From contig JBOGNO010000008.1 of assembly GCA_050747245.1 (NCBI GenBank), positions 62,001 to 126,000 of the forward strand: DNA of 64,000 nucleotides, given 5' to 3'. Position 1 is the first letter of the stretch; every line of letters starts with the position of its first letter. Of the stretch, positions 24,399 through 33,245 are shown in pieces. The notes under the pieces are model-generated. The model was not told the DNA's origin. It did not search any database and saw nothing but the letters and a program-made list of their open reading frames with translations. The position numbers were made by a program, and so were the translations under genes. The DNA is from JBOGNO01 sp050747245. Lineage in GTDB: Bacteria; Acidobacteriota; Terriglobia; Acidiferrales; UBA7541.

Positions 24399-26396
24399 AT
24401 GTGCGGTATTTGCGGCCAGCTGAATCTCAGCGGTGAACCGGTGGCGCAGGCGGTCATCGAATCCATGATGGCCACGATTCGCCATCGCGGGCCGGATAGC
24501 CAGGGTCTGTTTGTTCACGGCCCGGTGGGGCTGGGACACTTGCGCCTCAGCATCATTGACTTGAGTGACGCGGGACGCCAGCCTATGAAAAGCCGCGACG
24601 GGTCGAAGTGGATCATCTTCAACGGAGAAATCTATAACTACGCAGAGTTGCGGCGCGCGCTAGAGCTGAAGGGCGAATCATTTCGCTCCTCCTCCGATAC
24701 CGAAGTGCTCCTGCGTCTCTACGAACGTCTGGGCCCCGCCTGCCTCGAAAAACTGGAAGGCATGTTTGCGTTTGCCGTCTGGGATGATTCTGCGCGGACG
24801 CTTTTCCTTGCTCGAGATCGCATCGGAGTCAAGCCGCTCTACTACTTTCTGGACGACCGCGCGCTCATTTTTGCTTCGGAAATCAAAGGCATCCTCGCAA
24901 ACCCTGCTGTTCCCCGGCGGGTGCACCTGCCAGGCCTTTTCACCTACTTCACTTTTGGACACTCCATGGCGCCGGACACGATGTATGCCGGAATTCAAAA
25001 GCTCTTGCCCGGGCACTATCTTTTCTGCGCGAACGGCGCAACCCACATTACAAAGTATTGGGACTTGCACGAAAACGCTCCGTTAAGGCTCAGCGAGGGC
25101 AAGGAAGCAGAAATCGTTTGTCACCTGCTCGATCGGGCGGTCTGTAGCCACATGGTCAGCGACGTTCCCGTCGGAGTCTTCTTGAGCGGCGGAATGGACT
25201 CCAGCGCCGTGGTGGCATTCATGTCGCGCGCTTCAACGAAGCCGGTGAACACTTTTTCCATAGGATTCGATGTGGGCGGGGCGTTCAATGAACTGGAAGA
25301 TGCCCGGAAAGTTGCCCGGCAATTTTCCAGCCAGCACCACGAAAAAATCGTCACCGGGCTCGATGTCGAGAGGCTTCTCGAGCGCCTGGTCTATCATTAC
25401 GACGAGCCATTTGCCGACGCCGCCAATCTGCCCACATTCATTGTCTCGGAATTTGCGCGCAAGCAAGTCAAGGTGGCTCTTTCCGGCGATGGAGCCGACG
25501 AAGTGTTTGGCGGCTACCGCCGCTACTGCGCACAAGTGGCGTCGCTCGGTTTTCAAAAGCTTCCCGCCTTCCTGCGAAATGCCGCGCTCGAAAAATTGAT
25601 TCCTCGCCAGCCTCGATTTCGCAGGCTGCAAAAGATTTTTGAAACCATGCCTATTGCGGACGATGCCATGCGCTACGGGACATGGCTGGCGTGCTTCACG
25701 GAAGAGGAAAAAGCGGAATTGTTCGATCCCGATTTCGCGGCCTTGCTCCAGGAGCACGATGTTTATTGGTCGCATCGCCTCCATTACAATCGGTTTCCGA
25801 AGTGGGATACGGTCAATCGAATTCTTTATACCGACCTGAAAACCTGGCTGCCGGACACCTATCTTGAAAAGCTGGACAAGGCTGCCATGGCTTGCAGCCT
25901 CGAAGGGCGCGTGCCGTTTCTCGATCACCGGCTCGTTGAATACCTCTTTCGACTGCCGGGGCGCTGGAAAGTTCGCGGCCGCAGCACCAAGCTCCTGCTG
26001 AAGAAATCGCTGGAGGGTACGCTCCCGCGCGCCCTGCTCCACAAGCCGAAACATGGCTTCACTGTTCCGCTCGATGAATGGTTTCGTGGGCGCTTGAAAG
26101 GTTTCCTCCGAGACGTCCTCTTCGACGCGAGCCCTCACGCGCATGCCTTTCTGAATCGCAAGCGCCTAGACGAAATGTTTGAGCAACATATGAGCGGCGA
26201 AAGGAATTATGGAACTCAGCTTTGGACAGTGCTCAATTTTGATCTTTGGTACTGGCAATTCATGAGGCCGGTGTGCGAGCCATCTCCTTCCGCAATGATT
26301 TTTGGGCCCGCTTCCGCGCCCGCTGTTGGTGATTCAGGTTTGGCGCGGAGTGAGGAAGCCGCGGCGGTTACCGGTCTGGTTTCAAGGCCAAATTGA
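24399..26396 (+). CDS. AsnB-like glutamine-hydrolysing amidotransferase
   Basis: Two-domain asparagine synthase family protein, 665 residues. The class II glutaminase nucleophile Cys2 (MCGICGQLNL) fixes the start at 24399; FNGEIYNYAELR is the glutamine site. The synthetase domain has the PP-loop LSGGMDSSAVVAF (about 263-275) and SGDGADEVFGGYRRY. Such proteins recur in polysaccharide loci, where they may amidate uronic acids or other carboxyl groups, and they are part of exosortase-type clusters as 'amidotransferase 1'. Context therefore favours a sugar or polymer substrate over free aspartate, though asparagine synthesis is not excluded. Its C-terminal 25 residues look non-conserved. Confidence 0.85.
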   Translation: MCGICGQLNLSGEPVAQAVIESMMATIRHRGPDSQGLFVHGPVGLGHLRLSIIDLSDAGRQPMKSRDGSKWIIFNGEIYNYAELRRALELKGESFRSSSDTEVLLRLYERLGPACLEKLEGMFAFAVWDDSARTLFLARDRIGVKPLYYFLDDRALIFASEIKGILANPAVPRRVHLPGLFTYFTFGHSMAPDTMYAGIQKLLPGHYLFCANGATHITKYWDLHENAPLRLSEGKEAEIVCHLLDRAVCSHMVSDVPVGVFLSGGMDSSAVVAFMSRASTKPVNTFSIGFDVGGAFNELEDARKVARQFSSQHHEKIVTGLDVERLLERLVYHYDEPFADAANLPTFIVSEFARKQVKVALSGDGADEVFGGYRRYCAQVASLGFQKLPAFLRNAALEKLIPRQPRFRRLQKIFETMPIADDAMRYGTWLACFTEEEKAELFDPDFAALLQEHDVYWSHRLHYNRFPKWDTVNRILYTDLKTWLPDTYLEKLDKAAMACSLEGRVPFLDHRLVEYLFRLPGRWKVRGRSTKLLLKKSLEGTLPRALLHKPKHGFTVPLDEWFRGRLKGFLRDVLFDASPHAHAFLNRKRLDEMFEQHMSGERNYGTQLWTVLNFDLWYWQFMRPVCEPSPSAMIFGPASAPAVGDSGLARSEEAAAVTGLVSRPN

Positions 26397-26492
26397 TCAC
26401 CTATCCGTACAATATGACTCTTGATGTTGTTGTGGATAGCGACCACTCCCGGCCGAACAAACACGATCATGCATCCGCCACATCCAGATCTC

Positions 26493-27845
26493 TTAGAGAT
26501 TCTCCGCTGCGGGTCTCCTTGGGGCCGGTGTTGGCTTGGACGTGGTGATCGTTGCAGCAGTGAGTCCTAGCAGGAACCATAAATGCCGCTGGTAGGCGCC
26601 GTCGTTACTCATGCACCAGGCGAGAACGCCGATCAGACCGGCGAACAGGGCTGCGGAAGCTGCGCTCTCATCAGCGCGGGCACGCACGGCACGCCACAGA
26701 CGCCGCAGCGCTGCGTAGAATATTCCGGCTAAGCACAGGGCACCTAGGGGCCCCAATTCCACGAGCGCCCACAAGAAGCTGTTGTGGATAATCACATTGG
26801 ATTTCAGGTTCGTTGTGGGGGCTATCTCGCTGAACCCCCCAAGGCCCAATCCAAGGGCCAATGTCGACGGAGATGTCGCATAGAGCTGCAGTGCAGTCCG
26901 CGTAATGGCCAGCCGGTCCGCCGCACCCGAGGGGTCGCTGGCGACGCGGAGATACTCTGAGAGGGTTGGAGTGCCGCGAGGGAAATATATTGTGGGCGAA
27001 TCCTTGGTGATTTCCAGAGATGGACTCCGTTGCAGTGCGGGCCACAATCCGCCGCTTCGAGCGACCAACAAAACGACTATGACGCAGGCAGCTACCGAAG
27101 CCGGAGCCAGTATTTGCTTATGCCGCGGGACTTTACTACCTGCGGCCCTCGACGCAATCGGAACTGCCAGCGCGCCAGCCAGGGTGGCAAGCCAGGAACC
27201 TCGGGATATCGTAAAGATGGATCCCAGGAACAGGGCCACCACGTTGGCAACGTCAATCCAACGCCGGCCAAACATCGGTTTCGCGAATGCCACAGCCGCC
27301 AGCTGAATGGCCAGCAACACCACCAGATACCCGCCATACTGATTAGGGTTATGCATCAATCCACTGAGACGCAGGCTCGTTTCGCCAAAAAAGAAGACAC
27401 TCCCGTAATTGAAGGCGTAACGAAGGACCACTGCTGCGAGAGCCGCCAGATTGAGTAGCGAGCCAGCCACGACGAAAGTTTGGAGATAGAGCCAGACCTT
27501 GCTTTTCGCGGCCGAAGCGAAGAGGCAGTAGATCCCGAGCAAAAGCATGAGACCCACTCCGCGGTTTACCATCGCCCACCAGATCAGGTGTCCTAGCCGA
27601 AATCGGCCAACAACAAAGCCGATAACAACCGAACTCGCGAAACCGAGGACCCATCGAGACAGAGGATCCCTTCTCAGCCTTCGCCACTCTCCGCTCCGTA
27701 TGCTCACCAATATGGCGGGTGCCAGAAGCGGGTCGGACACACCCATGGTGACCAATGCTCGATGAAAGAGATTCACAGGAATTAATATCCCGATGACACT
27801 CGCCCACACGACGCGGAGATCTAGTTCTCGTCTATAAATCTTCAT
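26493..27845 (-). CDS. O-antigen ligase family membrane protein
   Basis: Polytopic protein on the minus strand, opposite to its neighbours, about 450 residues with some 10-12 helices. It shares the features of the 20196 protein: LRLSGLMHNPNQYGGYLVV and NVIIHNSFLWALVELGPLG. I use the ATG at 27845 (MKIYRRELDLRVVW); an upstream in-frame ATG at 27899 would add 18 unlikely residues. A TATACT hexamer about 20 bases upstream (27866-27871 in plus coordinates) may be its -10 box, but no good -35 is visible. A ligase or second polymerase role is inferred. Confidence 0.75.
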   Translation of the reverse strand: MKIYRRELDLRVVWASVIGILIPVNLFHRALVTMGVSDPLLAPAILVSIRSGEWRRLRRDPLSRWVLGFASSVVIGFVVGRFRLGHLIWWAMVNRGVGLMLLLGIYCLFASAAKSKVWLYLQTFVVAGSLLNLAALAAVVLRYAFNYGSVFFFGETSLRLSGLMHNPNQYGGYLVVLLAIQLAAVAFAKPMFGRRWIDVANVVALFLGSIFTISRGSWLATLAGALAVPIASRAAGSKVPRHKQILAPASVAACVIVVLLVARSGGLWPALQRSPSLEITKDSPTIYFPRGTPTLSEYLRVASDPSGAADRLAITRTALQLYATSPSTLALGLGLGGFSEIAPTTNLKSNVIIHNSFLWALVELGPLGALCLAGIFYAALRRLWRAVRARADESAASAALFAGLIGVLAWCMSNDGAYQRHLWFLLGLTAATITTSKPTPAPRRPAAENL

Positions 27846-28020
27846 GTTCGGTAACAGTTGATCAGAGTATAGCACGTTGGTTTGGAATGCGGAGCGCAAT
27901 GCGCTTCGGGAGCGCTGCGCGGCTTTTCGGCCAAGAGAACAGAAGTTCTAAGAATTGGCCAGCGGTCATGAACTCAACTCAGAACCGGGTCGGCGAATAA
28001 GCGGAGAGGCACACTCTCCT

Positions 28021-29190
28021 ATGCCCTTGAAGATAGCCCAAATCGCAACTGCCGACTGCTCCATCCGCATCCTGCTGCTGGATCACATTCGAGCCTTGCA
28101 GAAACAAGGGCACGAGGTCACTGCAGTCTGTGCCCCCGGTCCGTGGATTCGGGAGCTCCGGGAAGCAGGAATCGACGTGTGTACAGTTGATATGGCTCGG
28201 GAGTTGCACCCCGTGGGCGACATGAAGTCGCTTGCGCGGCTGTACCGATTTTTTCGCCAGCGGCGCTTTGACGTGGTTCACACCCACACGGTGAAGGCAG
28301 GAATTTTGGGGCCTCTGGCTGCGCGGATTGCAGGCATTCCAGTCGTGGTACATACGATTCATGGGTTGCTCTTTCATGACAGCATGCCCCGCGCGAAGCG
28401 TCGCCTGTTTTGGCTTTCGGAAAAGTTTACGGCGGCGTTCGTTGACCATCTCCTTTCCCAGAGCCACGAAGATGTCGGCGTAGCGGTTCGCTCGCATCTT
28501 TGCCCTGCGGATCGCATCACCTATCTCGGCAATGGAATTGACGTCCAGCGTTTTTCGCCGCGCGCCACGCCCACGACACGCGAGGCGCTTCGAGCAAGTT
28601 TCGGCTTTCGGCCGAACGATTTTGTGGTCGGCAGTGTCGGGCGTCTGGTCTACGAAAAGGGCTGCGCGGAACTCTTTAAGGCGGCGAGCCAACTCACCGC
28701 GCGACATCCGCAAGTCAAGTTCTTGATCATCGGTTCCCCCGAGCCCGATCAGAACGACGCTGTTTCGGCGAAGGATATCGCGGAATTGAGCTGCCGGAAC
28801 TCGGTGAGATTTGCCGGATGGCGCGATGATATGCCCGCTTGTTACTCCGCCATGGATGTCTTTCTCCTGCCATCTCACCGCGAAGGAATCCCGCGCGCTT
28901 GCATGGAAGCTTCTGCCATGGAGCTTCCCGTGGTGGCCAGTTATATCCGGGGATGCCGGGAAGTCGTGCGCCATCGCGAAACGGGTCTGCTGGTTCCTGT
29001 CGGAAATGTTGCTGAGATCTTGGCCGCGATCGAAGAGTTGCTGGCCGATCGATTTCTTGTGGGGAGAATGGGTCGGCAGGGCCGCGACTATATCGTCGAG
29101 AATTTTGATCAACGCCAGGTGCTGGCGAGGCTCTGCGAATTCTATTCCCGGCTTGAAAATGGCCATGCAGCAAGGACGGCAGCCGCTTGA
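28021..29190 (+). CDS. Family 4 glycosyltransferase
   Basis: GT-B glycosyltransferase of the GT4 type. The start at 28021 (MPLKIAQIATADCSIR) gives 389 residues; the frame runs upstream but without homology. The N-terminal half has VVHTHTVKAGILGPLAARIA. The C-terminal donor domain has VGSVGRLVYEKGC and the EX7E region SHREGIPRACMEASAMELPV. It resembles the GT4 enzymes that accompany NodB-type deacetylases in exopolysaccharide clusters. Its last codons overlap the TTG start of the deacetylase gene. Confidence 0.87.
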   Translation: MPLKIAQIATADCSIRILLLDHIRALQKQGHEVTAVCAPGPWIRELREAGIDVCTVDMARELHPVGDMKSLARLYRFFRQRRFDVVHTHTVKAGILGPLAARIAGIPVVVHTIHGLLFHDSMPRAKRRLFWLSEKFTAAFVDHLLSQSHEDVGVAVRSHLCPADRITYLGNGIDVQRFSPRATPTTREALRASFGFRPNDFVVGSVGRLVYEKGCAELFKAASQLTARHPQVKFLIIGSPEPDQNDAVSAKDIAELSCRNSVRFAGWRDDMPACYSAMDVFLLPSHREGIPRACMEASAMELPVVASYIRGCREVVRHRETGLLVPVGNVAEILAAIEELLADRFLVGRMGRQGRDYIVENFDQRQVLARLCEFYSRLENGHAARTAAA

Positions 29191-30089
29191 ACATTCTCTC
29201 GTTTGATCTTGAGGATTGGTACCAGTTGGTGCATCGACAGATGACGGGAAACTTGCAGTCGCCGCGGCGGAGCATTTTCCGGCAAACCGACGTTCTTCTT
29301 GAGCTACTGTCGATCCGCCGCGTCCGTGCAACCTTCTTTGTTGTGGGCATGCTGGGCCGTCATTTTCCAGAATTAATTCGGAGCATTTCTGCGCAGGGAC
29401 ATGAAATCGCTTCCCATGGGGACGCACATCGGCGGGTGCATGAACTTTCCCTTCGCGAGTTCAAGCAGGATGTTTGCCGTTCTAAGGAGACGCTTGAGGA
29501 CATCGTCGGCAAGCCCGTTCTCGGATTTCGAGCACCCGAGTTTTCCATCAACTCAGGAAATCTGTGGGCGCTGAATGTGCTCGCGGAATCCGGATACCTT
29601 TATGACTCGAGTATCTTCCCGATTCATCATCGCCGTTACGGTATTCCCGGCTTTGCCGTGTGCCCCCGGTGCTACGAATTGTCTTCCGGAAGCCGGATCA
29701 TCGAACTCCCTCTTGCAGCCGTTTCTTTTGCAGGCCTGCGCATTCCTGTCGCCGGCGGTGGGTATTTCCGCGCGCTCCCACTCTGGGCCTTGCGACGCGC
29801 TCTCTGTCGCTTCGAGAACCTGAACGTACCCATGACAACTTATTTTCACCCCTACGAATTCGACCCCGTTCGTCTCGATCTGTTCCGAGTGGTTCCCGCC
29901 AACGGCTGGAAGCAGCGCATTTCGGGCTGGCGCGTGAATTGGCGAAACAATTTGGGCCGCGCAGGCGTGCGAAAGAAGATCTCCGCGCTCTTGGAAAACC
30001 ACCATTTCACCACCTGTCAGGAATATCTCTATGCAGTCCGATTCGTTGAAAACCGAGAATTACTTCCAGCGACGAGCCCGGCAGTTTGA
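29187..30089 (+). CDS. NodB-type polysaccharide deacetylase (DUF3473 group)
   Basis: Carbohydrate esterase family 4 deacetylase, 300 residues. The start is TTG at 29187, overlapping the previous stop. LSFDLEDWYQLV carries the metal-binding Asp, ATFFVVGMLGRHFPELI is the NodB core, SHGDAHRRVHEL holds the two metal-ligand His residues, and GFRAPEFSIN is the third motif. The C-terminal part around TTYFHPYEFD fits the DUF3473 extension found next to tyrosine-kinase exopolysaccharide systems. No signal peptide is seen, so it may act on lipid-linked or nucleotide-linked sugar in the cytoplasm. Confidence 0.87.
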   Translation: MNILSFDLEDWYQLVHRQMTGNLQSPRRSIFRQTDVLLELLSIRRVRATFFVVGMLGRHFPELIRSISAQGHEIASHGDAHRRVHELSLREFKQDVCRSKETLEDIVGKPVLGFRAPEFSINSGNLWALNVLAESGYLYDSSIFPIHHRRYGIPGFAVCPRCYELSSGSRIIELPLAAVSFAGLRIPVAGGGYFRALPLWALRRALCRFENLNVPMTTYFHPYEFDPVRLDLFRVVPANGWKQRISGWRVNWRNNLGRAGVRKKISALLENHHFTTCQEYLYAVRFVENRELLPATSPAV

Positions 30090-30735
30090 CGCCCTCTACT
30101 CCGACGAGTGCAGCTGGCAATATTTCCTCAACCATCTTTTCCGGCGCCCACTTTACGAACGCGTGCACCGCACCATCGATGCTTTTGCGGACCTACGCGA
30201 TTTCACGGTGCTCGACGTCGGCTGTGGCTCGGGGCGCAACAGTGTCGTCTTCGCGCAGAATGGCGCCCGGCGCGTCGTAGGGATCGATTTCTCGGCCAAC
30301 ATGATCGCTATGGCGCGCGAGTGTGCGCGCCGCCATGGTATCTCTGACAGGTGTGAATTCATCTTTGGCGACGCGCTGACCCATCCTTTCCGCGAGAAAT
30401 TCGACGTGGTCACAGCCCTCGGCGTGTTTGACTACATCCGTAAACCGCTCGCGCTTCTTCGGCGCATGAACGAGCTCGCCTCAAAAAAGATTGTCGCCAG
30501 TTTTCCCGGATGGTCGCCTCTGCGCGCGCCGTTGCGCAAGGCGCGTTATTGGCTTCGCGATTGTCCCGTCTATTTTTCTACTCGCGATCGGTTGCACCAA
30601 GTGTGCGCGGATGCGGGCCTCGAAGATTACCAACTCTTGCCGGTCAGCGGACGCGCGGGCTGGGTCTTGGTCGCACGCGCAGTGGGCCGCAGGTCGCTTG
30701 CTGCCCGCGAGCAGCGCAAATGTACGGCGTGCTAA
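30031..30735 (+). CDS. Class I SAM-dependent methyltransferase
   Basis: 234-residue methyltransferase with the motif VLDVGCGSGRNSVVFAQNG and VVGIDFSANMIAMARECA, then VVTALGVFDYIRKPL. The ATG at 30031 has AGGA upstream, inside the end of the deacetylase gene (59-base overlap). It runs 16 bases into the phosphoglycosyl transferase gene. The substrate is unknown; the neighbours suggest a polysaccharide component or lipid-linked sugar. Confidence 0.8.
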   Translation: MQSDSLKTENYFQRRARQFDALYSDECSWQYFLNHLFRRPLYERVHRTIDAFADLRDFTVLDVGCGSGRNSVVFAQNGARRVVGIDFSANMIAMARECARRHGISDRCEFIFGDALTHPFREKFDVVTALGVFDYIRKPLALLRRMNELASKKIVASFPGWSPLRAPLRKARYWLRDCPVYFSTRDRLHQVCADAGLEDYQLLPVSGRAGWVLVARAVGRRSLAAREQRKCTAC

Positions 30736-31334
30736 AGCGAGCATTGGACTTGCTCACCGCCGCAGTAGGGCTGCTTATTGTTGCGCCTCTGCTGCTGCTC
30801 CTCGCGATTGCGGTGTATTTCGATCTCGGCGCCCCCGTTTTGTTTCGCCAGCAGCGGCCTGGTTTCCGTGGCAAGCCTTTTTGGCTCATCAAGCTGCGGA
30901 CGATGAGGGACGATCGTGATACGGCTGGATCCTCTCTCTCGGATGCCGAGCGCCTTACGCCGCTGGGCCGCTGGCTGCGCCGCACAAGCCTCGATGAATT
31001 GCCGGAGCTCTGGAATGTTTTCCGCGGAGAAATGAGCCTTGTCGGCCCGCGGCCTCTGCTCATGCAATATCTCGGCCGCTATTCTCCGGAACAGATGCGC
31101 CGTCACGATGTGCGTCCGGGCATCACTGGCTGGGCGCAAATCAATGGCCGCAACGCACTCACCTGGGAACAGAAATTTGCGCTGGACCTCTGGTACGCAA
31201 GCCACTGCAGCTTCGCGCTCGATTTGAAAATCATCGCGCGCACACTTTGCCAAATACTTGGAGGGCGGGGAATTTCTCAGCAGGGCCACGCTACCATGCC
31301 CGAATTCCACGGCAGCCCGCGTTCTCAATCATGA
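30720..31334 (+). CDS. PglC-type phosphoglycosyl transferase (initiating enzyme)
   Basis: Small monotopic undecaprenyl-phosphate sugar-1-phosphate transferase, 204 residues from ATG 30720. One N-terminal hydrophobic helix (LLTAAVGLLIVAPLLLLLAI) is followed by the conserved core: PVLFRQQRPGFRGKPFWLIK, LRRTSLDELPELWNV and MSLVGPRPLLMQY, then RPGITGWAQINGR. Lacking the extra N-terminal helices of WbaP, it is of the PglC class, whose usual substrate is UDP-di-N-acetylbacillosamine. It lies directly before PglD- and PglE-like genes, which supports that substrate. Confidence 0.9.
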   Translation: MYGVLKRALDLLTAAVGLLIVAPLLLLLAIAVYFDLGAPVLFRQQRPGFRGKPFWLIKLRTMRDDRDTAGSSLSDAERLTPLGRWLRRTSLDELPELWNVFRGEMSLVGPRPLLMQYLGRYSPEQMRRHDVRPGITGWAQINGRNALTWEQKFALDLWYASHCSFALDLKIIARTLCQILGGRGISQQGHATMPEFHGSPRSQS

Positions 31335-31981
31335 GCAGGGAACAAGTCTACGTTTACGGGGCGGGGGGGCACGGAAAAGTGGTGTCTGAAATTCTCCGCG
31401 CCCTGGCGTGGCCCATTACTGGATTCCTGGATGACGCCAAATCGCCGGGTGCCGCGATCTTGGGCTTACCTGTCATTTCTCCCTCACAATTGATGAACCA
31501 GCATTGTGCCCGGAATGAGATCCGAATTGCGCTGGGAATCGGTGATAACCGTGCCAGGCAAAGGATTGCCGAACGCTGTGCGTCATGGGGCCTCGAATTG
31601 CTGACGCCCGTCCACCCTTCCGCGAATGTATCACCCTCCGCACGGCTCGGCACGGGAACGGTCGTCATGCCGGGAGCGTTGGTTAACGCGGAAGCGGATG
31701 TTGGCCGGGGCGTCATCCTCAATACTGGCGCGATTGTCGAGCATGATTGCAAGGTGGGTGACTATGCCCATCTTTCTTCGAATTCCGTCTTGGGTGGCGC
31801 CGCACGAATCGGAAGCTTTGCCCACCTCGGCCTGGGAGCCGTAGTTCTTCCCGGTGTCACCGTGGGCTCGCACGCCACGATTGGAGCGGGCGCCGTAGTG
31901 ACGCGAGATATTCCCGAGGGAGTCGTAGCCCTCGGCGTGCCAGCGCGGATTCGCATCCTGGTATCCGAAAGTGCCTTCTGA
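31331..31981 (+). CDS. PglD/NeuD-like sugar acetyltransferase
   Basis: Left-handed beta-helix acetyltransferase, 216 residues, starting in the PglC stop (ATGA). The N-terminal Rossmann-like domain opens with VYVYGAGGHGKVVSEILRAL, typical of NeuD/PglD. The hexapeptide repeats run from about residue 95 (VHPSANVSPSARLGTGTVVM) to the end (HATIGAGAVVTRDIPEGVVA), and NTGAIVEHDCKVGDYAHLS contains the catalytic-His region. Predicted to acetylate the 4-amino group of a UDP-4-amino-6-deoxy sugar made by the aminotransferase that follows. Confidence 0.87.
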   Translation: MSREQVYVYGAGGHGKVVSEILRALAWPITGFLDDAKSPGAAILGLPVISPSQLMNQHCARNEIRIALGIGDNRARQRIAERCASWGLELLTPVHPSANVSPSARLGTGTVVMPGALVNAEADVGRGVILNTGAIVEHDCKVGDYAHLSSNSVLGGAARIGSFAHLGLGAVVLPGVTVGSHATIGAGAVVTRDIPEGVVALGVPARIRILVSESAF

Positions 31982-33245
31982 CGGCTTGAAGACATCCGTC
32001 GCAAATTGCGAGTTGGCGATACATGGCGGCCAGCCAGTGCGTACCCGGCCCTTTGCTTCCTGGCCCCAATTTTCCGAAGACGAAATCGCAGCGGCAGCAA
32101 GCGTCCTCCGCTCCGGCAAAGTTAATTACTGGACTGGTGAGGAGGGGAGTCAGTTCGAAAAGGAATTTGCAGCGTTCACCAATTGTAATTTTGCCGTGGC
32201 TGTGGCGAATGGCACCGTTGCGCTTGAGCTGGGGCTGTACGCGCTCGGGATCCAGCCGGGCGATGAAGTCATTGTCCCCAGCCGGACGTTTATCGCCACG
32301 GCGAGCTGCGTTCTCTCGCGCGGCGCTGTGCCGGTGTTTGCCGATGTTGACGCCTCGAGTGGTAACCTCACGGCCGAAACGGTCCGCGACCTCATCACTC
32401 CTCGCACGCGCGCGGTGATTGCCGTGCACTTGGCCGGATGGCCCTGCGAAATGGATCCCCTCATGAAGCTTGCGCGCTCTTCTGGCCTCAAGCTCATTGA
32501 AGATTGCGCGCAGGCTCATGGCGCAACATATAAAGGCCGTCCCGTAGGTTCCTTCGGAGATGCCGCGGCCTTCTCATTCTGCCAGGACAAAATTATCTCC
32601 ACGGGCGGCGAGGGAGGAATGCTCACGACACAAAGCGAAGAAGTCTGGCGCCGCGCGTGGAGCTACAAGGATCATGGCAAAAGCTTTGACGCCGTTTACA
32701 CCAAAGCTCATCCGCCGGGTTTCCGCTGGCTTCATGAGGGTCCCGGAACGAACTGGCGCATGACGGAGATGCAATCCGCAATCGGCCGTATCTTGCTGAG
32801 AAAAATTCCGGAGCGCCTCGCGCGGCGCCGGCGTAATACAGCTCTGCTCAGCGCCTGCTTTTCGCAAATTCCGGCGCTGCGAGTCGCTGAGCCTTCACCC
32901 GAATTCGGCCACGCCTTCTATAAGTATTACGTTTATCTGCGTCCGGAGCGCTTAAAGCAGGGTTGGAACCTTGGCCGCATCCTTGAAGCAATCCTTGCCG
33001 AAGGCATTCCGTGCACCTCCGGAAGCTGCAGCGAGATATATCTGGAAGTAGCGATCCCGCACCACCTGCGTCCCCGCAGAGCTTGCCGCATCGCTCAGGA
33101 ACTGGGTAAAACCAGCCTGATGTTTCAGGTCCACCAGACTCTCTCCGACGAGGAAATCCTCGACACCTGCGAAGCAGTCAAGAAAGTCATGGCCGAAGTC
33201 TCGCAAGAATCGCCCCGCCAGATTTTCTCTCACGCATTACGGTAA
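31971..33245 (+). CDS. PglE-like sugar 4-aminotransferase (DegT family)
   Basis: DegT/DnrJ/EryC1 PLP aminotransferase, 424 residues, from a GTG at 31971 inside the end of the PglD-like gene. Motifs: VANGTVALELGLYALGIQPG, DEVIVPSRTFIATASCVLSR, LIEDCAQAHGA, and FCQDKIISTGGEGGML with the Schiff-base Lys at about 207. It would aminate the 4-keto product of the PglF-like dehydratase at 3907-5880. It is not a duplicate of PseC in sequence, so two separate amino-sugar routes are present. It converges with the minus-strand ligase gene and overlaps it by 9 bases. Confidence 0.87.
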   Translation: MPSDGLKTSVANCELAIHGGQPVRTRPFASWPQFSEDEIAAAASVLRSGKVNYWTGEEGSQFEKEFAAFTNCNFAVAVANGTVALELGLYALGIQPGDEVIVPSRTFIATASCVLSRGAVPVFADVDASSGNLTAETVRDLITPRTRAVIAVHLAGWPCEMDPLMKLARSSGLKLIEDCAQAHGATYKGRPVGSFGDAAAFSFCQDKIISTGGEGGMLTTQSEEVWRRAWSYKDHGKSFDAVYTKAHPPGFRWLHEGPGTNWRMTEMQSAIGRILLRKIPERLARRRRNTALLSACFSQIPALRVAEPSPEFGHAFYKYYVYLRPERLKQGWNLGRILEAILAEGIPCTSGSCSEIYLEVAIPHHLRPRRACRIAQELGKTSLMFQVHQTLSDEEILDTCEAVKKVMAEVSQESPRQIFSHALR

